Positions 46,883 through 56,313 of a DNA stretch of 64,000 bases are shown here, one piece after another. The stretch is taken from positions 496,001-560,000 of the forward strand of contig JAQOTA010000070.1 of NCBI GenBank assembly GCA_029532415.1, in the 5' to 3' direction. The first letter of the stretch is position 1, and the number at the start of each line of letters is the position of its first letter. The translations under genes and the position numbers were made by a program. The notes below the pieces were generated by a model. The model worked only from the letters and a program-made list of their open reading frames with translations, did not search any database and had not been told where the DNA came from. Origin of the DNA: Marasmius tenuissimus. Lineage: Eukaryota > Basidiomycota > Agaricomycetes > Agaricales > Marasmiaceae.

Positions 46883-47387
46883 TCATGAGCCAACAACGTT
46901 TGAAGACATGTGGGGTCTTCTCGAGGTTGCACATCTACTTCAGACTACATCAGCCTATCTGGTTGCTATCAGAGGCTTCAAATCCCTCGAACTCACTCAT
47001 TGGCAAAAGCTTGCCATATCTTCCAGATGGCCAATATGGCACTGGCTCAAACCAATTATTCACTTTCTCATTCTTGATCACCCCGTTGATGAGATCACCG
47101 CTGAACAAGCTCTAGCAATGGGCTTCTATACATATCACATTGTTGTACAAGCAAAAGCCAAGATAATGGATCTATGGCTCTGTGCGTTTGCTGTCGCACC
47201 ATCTCTTGAGCTTGACCCTGCTGCCAGGTGCACCTTTACTGCCCATACAGGGTGTAGGAATGCATGGCACCGCCTATGGACCGAAGATCTGAGGAGCAGG
47301 GTCCTACATCCAGATTTCCCTTTAGCACTCAAAACTAGAGCAATTATGGACTGTATTGTGAGTATCAAGGCCCCTGAGCTCAATTAA
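46883..47387 (+). CDS. Unrecognised ORF in outer element
   Basis: Reading from a CTACCAG acceptor at 46882 (or from the internal ATG at 46908), the frame runs to 47387, giving about 160-168 aa. It is compact and globular in composition: several tryptophans (FEDMWGLLEVAHLL, HWQKLAISSRWPIWHWLKP), then DEITAEQALAMGFYTYHIV and helical segments to the end KAPELN. Good coding character suggests a real exon of a transposon-borne gene whose 5' part is unclear. I do not recognise the family. Confidence 0.4.
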
Positions 47388-47953
47388 CAATGCCGCAAAG
47401 CCTATATGTGCAATGTTCAGCAGGCTGGACTGTCAAGAATGAGGCCAATGACTAGGAAAGCCCCTCAGGCCACCAACAGGGTCAAGGGTGCAAAGGAGGA
47501 AAGATAGATTTGAGTAGAGCAAGTGTAAGATAGTACATGCTGGAAACAGGCACTATAAGACGAAGTTGTCAGACTGGGGAGCTATCTAGAAGTGTCCATG
47601 ATTATATATGACAGAACCAAGCTGTAGGGATATCACGGGAATGAAGATAAAACAGGAAAACTGAAAGAACAAGTGATAAGGATCAAGGGATACATGTGGA
47701 AACATTGTCATGATGGAAACCATATGGTATGCTGGGAAAATATCTGGAAACAATGTGGAACACCAGGTAGTACCAGGTAATGATATGGAGGCCAGAATGC
47801 AATGGTGAGAACATGTAACCATGGAAATAAAGAGAAAGACATGGGGAAAAAATACCTGGGGACCAAGGGAAGGGAAAACAATAGGTAGATTCGTAACATG
47901 GACATCTTGACTATTCGACTAGAGTCATTCTTCCAAACACTAGGAAAAGGATA

Positions 47954-48283
47954 CTGTTGAATCCGTGGACTATAATTAGATCCCGGTATATCTGAAGTCC
48001 CGGTTCATACTTCCCGCCATTGTATTATGCGGGACAATGCATTCGCTATTGTTCCATTCTTCATTGTTCTATATGCTCATATGTACAATTCCTATTGTCG
48101 TCCCTATATGGTAACTCTATCGTATCTATATGTATATAAGCTTGTAGTTCTCTACTTGAATCTACAGTGTGCTTGAGCTTCTACGTCTCGCCTCTATCTC
48201 TCTAAACTCCTCTCTGGTAAGTAGTAGTATAGCTATGTTGTAGTCCTCTGTGCTAGGCGTCATGCTGGCTCATCAGATACCAT
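47954..48283. repeat. Possible solo LTR or LTR-retrotransposon fragment
   Basis: The stretch starts TGTTGAATCC, contains a TATATAAG box near 48131 and a run of CT-rich sequence with CTCTCTGGTAAG as in R/U5 regions. Its far edge reads, on the minus strand, TCCAACA followed by TGGTATCTGATGAGCC, which resembles a Copia-type terminus plus primer-binding site. Signals on the two edges imply opposite orientations, so this may be a rearranged or composite remnant. No retroviral-type protein is encoded. Confidence 0.3.
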
Positions 48284-48617
48284 GTTGGATGCATTTTCGA
48301 AACTCAAAAATAGAATCAACAGTCTAAATATCTGATTTTGCGGATATTCAGGCAAAATTTAAAATGTGCAATTGATTACGCCAACTTTTCGCTGCATTTT
48401 CGCTATAGCAAGTATTTAGAATGTTTTTTTGCATTTTCGGGTTGTGCAAAAGGCATATAACATGGTATTTTTTTCCTAGTGAAAGGCGTTTGAGGTCATG
48501 ATGAAGCATCACAAAGCAGCTCACTTGGATAGGGCAGGTTGGGAGCAGTGGGATCATTGATTGATTGTACTACATACTCAGCTAGTCATTATGAGGTAGG
48601 GCCAAGTGAAGTCAGGT

Positions 48618-48625
48618 TTGGAGTC
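48618..48625. repeat. 8-bp target-site duplication of KDZ element (left)
   Basis: TTGGAGTC abuts the left terminal inverted repeat and is repeated exactly at 59863-59870 directly after the right one. A perfect 8-bp match in this position is strong evidence of transposition as a unit. Confidence 0.92.
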
Positions 48626-48985
48626 CACCTGATACTACCAAATAAACGATATATTAAAGACCCTTGATCCTGATACGTATATCAAATCCCAACAAGCAGA
48701 TAGCCATATATTCCAGGCCAGGAGCTTAAAGTTGGGTAAAGACTTAGGACTTGTAGCATATCCTCTCCTCCCTAGGGCGGTATCTACGGGAGCGGGAGCT
48801 TGCCGCCTGCCATTACCTTATCCGGATGTTTGGTAAGGCTTCCGACGTGCCGCCTTCCCGACACTTCCCATTACCTTATACGGACTGTCCCCGCTGTCCC
48901 CGCTGTCCCGACTTCCCGCTGGCTATCCCGACTGTCCCGCCCCCCCGACGGTTGCCCTCCCCCAGATATAATAGTAAAGCATCAT
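48626..48985. repeat. Left terminal inverted repeat of KDZ element
   Basis: The repeat starts CACCTGATACTACC and matches the complement of 59503-59862 with only about six visible differences. The inner third is GC-rich and carries short repeats of the type (c)ccgctgtcc, possible transposase-binding sites. Near-identity of the two ends points to recent insertion. Confidence 0.92.
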
Positions 48986-49026
48986 CCATTATACGGTATG
49001 TAGTACATAATCAACGAATAATACAA

Positions 49027-52000
49027 CTACCAGCTTTCACCGTCGTCGTCGTTGTCTCCGGACTTGTTACCGCCGCTGAGCTCATCCTCCTCATCCTCCT
49101 CCTCCATACCAAACCCTGCAATCACATCAAGAGGGTCTACTTCCTCTTCAGCACCGTCCCCACCCTTCTCATTGCCGTTGCCATTTTTGTCGCCGTCGCT
49201 ATCGCTGTCGCTGTCGCCATTGCTGTCGCTGTCGTCAGTGTCGGTGTCCGTCAAGATCTCTCGACTCTTGTATACTGGTTCTTCGTCGTCGCTGGAGGTC
49301 TTTGCATGTTTATGGAGGCCCTTGCCATTGTCCTGCTCATCGCGAGCACGCTTCCGTTTGCTGGTGGACTTAGCGGGTTTCTTGGACTTCGTCTTGCCTG
49401 AGGAAGTAGATGGGGTGGGGTCTGAGCTGTCGTCGTTCGAAGTCTGCTTCGACTTGCTAGTCTTGTGCTTCTTCCCCTTATCTGAACGTGGAGCCCGAGT
49501 AGGAACATCCAGCTTGCCGTTCTTGATGTCCTTGTCGAGCTTTGCCATCTCCTTTTCGTACTCCGTATTGTTCATCACCTCCCATCGAACTGTTGAGCTT
49601 CGCAGCAGCTCGTATAGTTCCCTGACCTTGGCATCCTTCAGATCGTGTGCGTTGAGGAAGGGGATGTGGCTGGGCCACCCGGAAAGCTTGACGTGCCATT
49701 TCTTCATAAGCTTGACTCGGTAATGCGTGTACTCCATCTGTAGCTTGGGCCGTCCAGTCGACATCCCTGTTCAAGAGTTAGCAAATTTGAAACAGATAGT
49801 TTGATAGAAGACGTACGAAGTCCCTTGAGGATCATTCCAACAATAGCCACCTTCAACCTATCCACTCCATCCAGCCTCTTGCCATTGACATGGGCCATGC
49901 AAGAGTATGCCTCGGCAGACAGAAGGAAGTCGAAGGCAGACACCTTGAAGGTTTCCTGCAAAAAACCCTCCATGTTCCCGTTGCCATAGAGTCCTGGGTT
50001 CACTGGAGTGCTGAACTCTGACCTGCATACAAGTCCAAAGGTGAGGGCGCCTGTGGTTGCAGAGAGATTGTCGGCCTAGTCGTACAATCAGTTAGCAGGC
50101 TATCATATTGTGATATAGAAACAATAACGAACCGCGTTCTTGAGATTCTTGTAGCCATTTGTCCCTGCTTTCCTTATCCCCTTACTTGAACCCCTTGTTC
50201 CAACAAGTTTCGATGCACGGTGCTCCTTGACTGCCTTTATCCACTTCTTAACTTTCGACGACTCTTTACCCAGTTTCACCTCCTTCATGACCTTCTCGTT
50301 GGCCTTCAGACGGAGGTGAAGATCTCGCAACTTGAGCTTATGACCTGCGGGGAGTTCTAATGATGGGGTTAGCAAAGTAGCTTTGATAAGGTGCCAACTA
50401 AGGTACGTACCAGTGTTGAGTTTTCTCGTTACATGAAACAGCCCGGCTTGATATGGGGTAGGATCCCTCATCCCGTTGACCCTGGCTCGTATTTCTCGAA
50501 CTCTCCGTACCCTCTCTATTGGCCAGCCCTTCTTCGTTGCCAAATCTAGCCACTCCTGATCGTGCTTGGCGAGAAGTTCGGCACAGGCGTCGGCGATCGC
50601 GATGTCTGTTGTCCTGGACTTCAGCTCACGTTCACTCTCCCCAAGTGAGGGCTTAGATGCCGTTGCCGAGCTCGGCTGCTCAGCCAACGCCCAATTGCTT
50701 TCGGCGTCTCCCGATACGGGATTCTCACCCTTGGAGCCCTCTTCATCTCGAGAAGAGGAGGATGGATTCATGAGGCTGGCAATGGAGGATGAAGGGCGGA
50801 GAGCTGAGGGAGGAGGACAAGAAGTAGGGGTTGATGGACGTGTAATGGATGGCGAAGGACGAGAGGGAGGACTTGCGACAGACGTTGGAGGCTGGGAACA
50901 TGGGGCCAATGGACACAACACTGAGAGAGAAGGATTGGAAGTACGTTGAGATGATGAAGGACGCGAAATAGATAGTGGAGAATGGTGGGAGAGCGAAGTT
51001 GTTGGACGGGAAACATCGTCATGAGGATGTACTTGGTGGTGCATGTCGTGGAAGGACTGCGATTGCGATGAGCTTTGAACGCTCATCGAAGGTGGTCGGA
51101 AAGGACGAGCGGCAGGGGTTGGTGAGCTGTTGATAGGTGGAAGTGACAATGGCGGAAGGATGTTATTTCGAAGATTTTGCGTGTCAACGTTATGATTGAC
51201 AATGGGCTTGTCCCAAGCCACTGTGGCAGGAAACGCTGGCTTTGGCTTTGGCGCCTGCAAGAAAGATGATGCCGGTTTCGGCGTCTGCAAGAAAGGTTGT
51301 GTTGGTTGTGACGCCGGGGCCGGCAACTGCGAGGAAGGTGGCCTCGGGGTCTGTGAAAAAGGTGGCCTCGGGGGTTGCGAAAAAGACCCTGGTTGGGGTG
51401 AATTGAAGGCGGGTAGTTGGCGTGAGTTGAACCCGGAGGACCTCGGGGTAGAGTTATGTTGTGCATAACCCAACGGGTTGAGACTCGGAGACACCGCAGC
51501 AGTAGGAGTCGAGCTCCTAGACATAGAAGGTGATGACTACAAAAGATAGACAATGAGTGATGATTGAAGAGAAGTAAGGATGAAGTCTCACTTCTTGACG
51601 CCTGAATGGGCCTCCTGTGTCTCCTTCAAAACGGAAGACAGTTGATGGAGTCGAATCACCTGTCAATATGGCTTTTAAAAAAATCAGACAGGCGCAAGGA
51701 CGACAACTTATGACCACCAACACCAGCATACGAGCTTGATGCTACACGACCAGCGTTGTTGGGTGGGAGATGAGGTCCTGGATATGATGCTGAGAAGTTT
51801 GACGGTGGCGGAAGCGTAAGAGAAGCCGCGGGTGGTGGAAGATGACCACCATATCGAGGCGTCGACTGCGCTGCAGATGGTGTCCGAAATCTTGAGAGCT
51901 AATCAGCAATCAAAGAAGTTAGAAGTAAGAACAAAATGGGTGGCGCACAGGACTGGCGCCTTGTAAGTCTGGACTTGAGGCTGTAGACGGTTTTGGGTTG

Positions 52001-52043
52001 GTTGAGGGGAGTAATATTGCTGTGATTCTGGACTGAAAGTCAT
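49027..52043 (-). CDS. KDZ-element accessory protein, proline-rich with acidic tail
   Basis: Seven exons (52043-51949, 51890-51724, 51659-51592, 51536-50411, 50356-50133, 50075-49817, 49766-49027) sum to 892 aa; the 3' border of exon 2 has an equally good alternative a few bases on. Residues 1-about 390 are Pro/Ser/Gln-rich and disordered. A helical domain follows (CAELLAKHDQEWLDLATKKGW, RVRRVREIRARVNG). Next comes a folded domain with FLQETFKVSAFDFLL and the phrase KLSGWPSHIPF, then RELYELLRSSTVRWEVM, a motif I associate with proteins beside basidiomycete transposons. The last 170 residues are Lys-rich and then strongly acidic (Asp/Ser/Glu runs). Unknown role; possibly a DNA- or chromatin-binding partner of the transposase. 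It is divergent from the gene at 52209. Confidence 0.65.
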
Positions 52044-52208
52044 GGTGGGTTGTCGGGAGAATACGCTAGAAAGAAGAGGGTTTCGGGGAGTACACAGGAC
52101 ACGCGTGATACCACGTGGACCCGAGTTAAATGATGTTGAACACTGACAAAGCGCGTCGTGTCCTCTTGCTCCTCTTCCCCCATTGCTGATAGTGGATCCT
52201 TCGTGTCA
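52044..52208. promoter_or_regulatory. 165-bp bidirectional promoter inside KDZ element
   Basis: The two ATGs (52043 minus, 52209 plus) are separated by 165 bp, so both genes must share this region for initiation. No canonical TATA box is visible. Confidence 0.5.
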
Positions 52209-53349
52209 ATGACTGGTATAACTCTTTTTTTATATGAGTATCTGGCTGCATGAAGTCCTGAGCTGACTTACTTTTCCTAGTGTCTCATTCCGCCCCTTCG
52301 ACACCATCTCGCAACCGAGTTCGAGCTGTGAATCCTGGCTCGCCCCAAGCACCGTCAAGGATAGTGCTGCTCGACGAGTTCTGTCAACAAGAGAGGGAGA
52401 TATCAGCTATGAATGACCGTATGTTACTTCGTTTGTTGTTTTTTTTTGTTCCAACCATTTTACTGACTTGAACATTGTCTAGTCCTGATTCAAGCCCAGT
52501 CAGCACTCGAAGAAGCGGAACGGCGACGAGTTGAGGCTCAAAGGAGCGTAGATTATACCTTGGAGAGCCTCTCGCGACAAATGCGAGAGATCAACTTGAC
52601 CTACAGTATGTTGACTCCACGTTGGTTTCTAAAAAAATGCAGTCAGCTCACATTCTTGGATTCATACAGATGCTTTGACTGAATCCTTCACGGGTTCACC
52701 TGCCTTGTCACAGCCTGTAGCCGGGCTCCATCCAGCTACGCCTCCCGCGTCGCCTTCTGCTGCTCGCGGTTCACATTCAACTGTTCCCCCTGGCTCACCT
52801 TCACCTGCCCCAACGGCGGCTCTGCCACCCAACCTAACCATTGTTGGGAGCACTCAGCCCTCTGCAATGCCAGGTCGATCCAACTTCTCAGCATATATCG
52901 TATACTCGCGGGAAAATGGTGGGCATGGTCGTTTTGACACGTGGTACGTTTCCTTGTCTGTTTTCAAGATTTAGAAATTTGAACTCACCTTTTGTGTTTG
53001 GTTTAGGGAGGAAGTTGAGGCATTTTGTACCAGTTCTTCAAATGTCTTGAAGGGATTCATGGACCCGCGGTTGGCAGACGAGTTGTATGACGAGTTCTGT
53101 CACTCCGAGATCGGGGAGCTTTTCCGACTGCCTCCTTCGACCGGGGAGCTGTTCATTGTCCTCTCCGGCCTGAAACCAGGTGTCTACAAGAACAGGGCTC
53201 TCGCGATTTTCTATGGAACTCAATATGGTGGCGGTAGTGCTCGTCGACTCCTCTGTGGCCTTCCAGAAGCTTGGGCCACGTTCAGGGAGTGGAAGAAGCA
53301 AGGCCTCGTCACGGCGACCACTGCCAGAAACCCCGGGCTCTTCGAGTAG
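52209..53349 (+). CDS. KDZ-element protein with viroplasmin/RNase H1-N-like C-terminus
   Basis: Five exons (52209-52215, 52281-52418, 52483-52605, 52670-52943, 53007-53349) give 294 aa. The first exon is just ATGACTG, and only this start keeps the frame across the CCTAG acceptor. Residues 50-90 are a charged coiled coil (EEAERRRVEAQRSVD), then a Pro/Ser linker. The C-terminal domain contains YIVYSRENGG near its start, and FIVLSGLKPGVYKNRALAI with a later AWATFREWKK. The pattern hydrophobic-V-x-x-G-x-x-PG-V/I-Y, a short helix, then A-x-x-x-F/W near the end is that of the viroplasmin or RNase H1 N-terminal hybrid-binding fold. Inferred role: nucleic-acid (perhaps RNA-DNA hybrid) binding during transposition. 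The fold call is moderately secure. Confidence 0.6.
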
Positions 53350-53466
53350 CTGCCCTCTCGTTACCTTTCTTGATCATTGTACTTTCGCTGTCGGGACCAT
53401 CTTCAAATGACATACGTGTTCTTCCACCGTACAAGGGACGAGTCGAGTGGTCGGGTATATTGAGAA

Positions 53467-53936
53467 TCAGCCCTGCGGGGTAGGTGAGGCGACATCTTCT
53501 GCGATGCCCCACCTTTTCCTATATCTCTTGTCGGATATCTTAAGGCGGTTCCTACATAGCGGTGAGTCGTGCGTATGGTGCTCAAATGGCGTGCTGTCAA
53601 CGTACTCCTGGTAGTATTTCGTGTTCTCTCGTTGTTTTTGCTCCCTTGCTGCTTCCTTTTCAGACTCAGTTGAGAGAGATGCAAGCTCCGCTCGGAGTCT
53701 CCTCATCCGTTCACGAGCCTTCTGCTGTAAAACTTCCAGATTTCTTAGGGAGACGATTCAGTAATGTTGATAGTTAAGAAGAATAAGCAATCTCACCTCT
53801 CTCGGTATCTTGCCTGAGGATTTTGTCGAGTTTGAATCTTTGAACGTTTTGAGAGCTTTGAAGCTTTTTTCGGCGACATCAGGTGCGATTGCTTGAGAGG
53901 TTGGTCAGACAACGTCGGCGAGGTGATGGTTGACAT
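53467..53936 (-). CDS. Small basic helical protein of KDZ element
   Basis: Two exons (53936-53797 and 53743-53467; CCCTAAG acceptor) sum to 138 aa. The first half is Ser/Thr/Lys-rich (SPKKASKLSKRSKIQTRQNP). A long charged helix (QQKARERMRRLRAELASLS, then EKEAAREQKQRENTKYYQEY) follows, and a shorter His/Arg-rich tail ends it. The R-E-R-M-R-R-L-R helix followed by Glu/Lys/Arg heptads is common in short proteins accompanying basidiomycete transposons and looks like a basic DNA-contacting helix. Function is unknown. The two nearer GT-AG alternatives give stops, so this acceptor is required. Confidence 0.55.
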
Positions 53937-54452
53937 AAGGCTTGGTTGAATAGATTTGAAGCCGGCCCGCTGTCCGACTTCAGTGTTCGATATACAAGGT
54001 CGCCGTATATTGCATATCGCCACCTACCTTCAAAGACTATGGTACCTCAGTGACATGTAGTAGGGAAGGAACATCATGTATGAGCCTATGCTTGAGTTTT
54101 CGAAGCATTGAGATCATGTTATCTGAGTGAGAATGAAAAAGATAGAACTTCGTCAATCATATGCCTGTAACATCATGGGTTGTTTGAGTCAAATCTGATT
54201 CATATCGTGAACGCGGACTCATTTCCATCTGATATGAGTAACTGAGGTGATCATCACTCTTGAAAGCCCTCTCGAAGAGTAGTTCCAGAATGAGTATTGC
54301 AAGAAGACTCGATATTCGATACATGTTTACATGCCAGGGTACGAATGTCATGCTAAGGTCCTCACTCAACAATATTTCATCGATATTCAAACGTTTGATA
54401 GGGAAGCAAGTAAATCATGTTGTATTCAAGCAAGGTACTAGATAAACGATGT
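53937..54452. other. Spacer inside KDZ element
   Basis: No gene is seen between the small basic protein and the 3' end of the dioxygenase gene. Confidence 0.4.
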
Positions 54453-56236
54453 CTACGATAAGGCAAGTAAGTCCAACCCTGTCTTCCACAAGCTGTCTCT
54501 GTAAGTTGCCCATTGTCGTCGCATTTTGACAGAGGCACGCTCACAAAACTCGTTGTCCGACACGAACCCGTTGCAAACCCATCTAAACAGACCCGCGGCA
54601 GAGTAAAACGTAATGGAGGACCGCCTCTCGCCCTTTCCGATTGAGACATTCGAGTGCTCTATCATAGCAGATGGGAGGAGGATAATCGTACCGGGAGGGA
54701 ACTGAATCACAAGCTTCAAGTCCCAAAGTATGAGATGCCCACCCTTTTCGAAGTTGTAGTTCCCGATGGGGAGGACGGCGCACATGCCGAACAAGAGGTT
54801 GAGATAGTCCGTATGTCGACGGGTGACCGCTTTCCCAAAGTTAAAGGTACAGGCGGCAAAACAACAATTGGCAAAGTTCTGGACTAGGCCAGGGTTGTCG
54901 ACCTGCAGCTTCTCCTGAACGTTGGCATACAACGTGTGCAAGTCCTTGTAGTAGGTCTTCATGAGGTCTAGTCGGAGTTAGAATAGGATGAAGGGAAATA
55001 ATGCGGAATACGTACAATCTGCATAGCCGGCCACATGCTGTACAGCAGGACTCTCTCTAAGTACCTGCAGAATTTCTTCATTATGCCTACTGTTGACGAG
55101 GTTGCCAGGCTCCGTTTGCCCGCCGCCGTACGAGATCCCCATCCGTATATTGTCATAGTTGCCCCGACGGTTGTCGGGCGACTTCGGAAAGCATAGCTTT
55201 TGCTTGGCCCAGTCTAGCAGTCGTCCAGCCTCCGTTGTGTCCTCCATCCACTTCGGGCTGCTAGGTCGCCCGCCGAGAAGAGCCAGACCATGTTCTTTGG
55301 TACGCACGAGCTTTGTCTCTCTGAGGTGAGTTTATAGGTCAGTGGATGGAATATGACATAGGGAACGGCAACGTACGTGCCATCCCAAGGAATGTATCGC
55401 ATTCCTGGCTGAGCGGCCATCGCCTCTTTCTTTGTGTAAACCCGTCCATCCTTCGCCAGCTTTGGCCCAGTCCATACGCCACCTGGGATAGCGAAGTCGC
55501 TTTGAATGCTGTAAGTTGACGACTTCGTTTGCTGAATATGACGTTCCACGCACGCTTTCGTCGAACGTTCCTCCTCGTTCTGGTCTTTCGCTCGCTTTTC
55601 GTCTCTCTTCGACCTCTCCTTGGCCTTCTTCTTGTCTAGCTTTCGTTTCTTTGTGGGCTGGGTCATGTCAAGCATATACTGTCGTTCTGTAGGTACCCGT
55701 GGCGTGTACTTCTTGCCAGCAAGTTGTGCTATAGGTGTAAGGACGAGTTTATTAGAGTCGGGTTGAGATTTGGCGGGCTTCGGAGAGGGTTCGGGTGCCA
55801 CGTCATCATCGTCGTCTGAGTCGAGATCTGTCAAGTCGCTGTCTTCGGCGGATTCCTGGCTACGCTGAGCTGAACAGAGTATATCCTGAAGGTCTACGTC
55901 GTTAACAACAACGTCCATGCCTGAGAGACCGCCATATTCCTTGTTGTTCCGAAGTCGACGCGCTGAAACAAAAAATCTGGTCAGTTTCTAGTCGTAGCAG
56001 TTGAGATGAGCGACGAGACACTTTGGAGGCGTGAAAATATACGAAAAATAAGAATTCTGCTGCCCCAAGGTCGGGGTTGCATACTGGGTGAATGGAAAAG
56101 TTTCTGCTGTCCCAAGACCGGGATTGCGTACTATGGAAGGCGGAAAAAACAACAACTACGCTCTCCCGGCGTGGAGAGCGTAGTAGATAAAGAAAGATAA
56201 TGATAGAATAGACTTACATTGAAATTCGGCATCCAT
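54453..56236 (-). CDS. TET/JBP-family dioxygenase of the KDZ element
   Basis: Four exons (56236-56218, 55962-55377, 55320-55016, 54967-54453) give 474 aa. The first exon is 19 nt (MDAEFQ and part of a codon) and the first intron is 255 bp, longer than others here. A start at the internal ATG 55918 is possible but would lose the RRLRNNKEYGG lead. Residues 20-150 are Asp/Ser-rich then Lys/Arg-rich (TKKRKLDKKKAKERSKRDEKR, a likely nuclear signal). The catalytic domain has RRHTDY (metal ligands about H355, D357), NYNFEKGGHLILWDL, FPPGTIILLPSAMIEHSN (distal His about H408) and GERRSSITFYSAAGLFRW, whose Arg would bind 2-oxoglutarate. All key residues are present. Expected reaction: Fe(II)/2-oxoglutarate oxidation of a methylated base in nucleic acid. 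It shares a 77-bp promoter region with the transposase. Confidence 0.85.
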
Positions 56237-56313
56237 TTGTCCACGGTGTCAGTGTTCGTGATGGTGCGGGAGAGAGGAGGCTCGGCCACGTGATCAAGCA
56301 CCTGCAATCAACA
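56237..56313. promoter_or_regulatory. 77-bp bidirectional promoter of dioxygenase and transposase
   Basis: ATGs of the TET/JBP gene (56236, minus) and transposase (56314, plus) are only 77 bp apart, which implies coordinate expression. The long first intron of the dioxygenase may also carry control signals for both. Confidence 0.5.

Noticed and set aside
48800..49003. 67-aa frame matching, in inverted form, one at 59501-59689
   Set aside because: Both lie in the KDZ terminal inverted repeats; the similarity is the repeat itself and there is no gene structure.
49052..49723. 223-codon plus-strand frame rich in Ser and Leu
   Set aside because: It is the antisense of the Asp/Ser-rich tail of the KDZ accessory protein.
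56006..56200. 64-codon plus-strand frame
   Set aside because: It lies within the first intron of the oppositely oriented TET/JBP gene and has no support.
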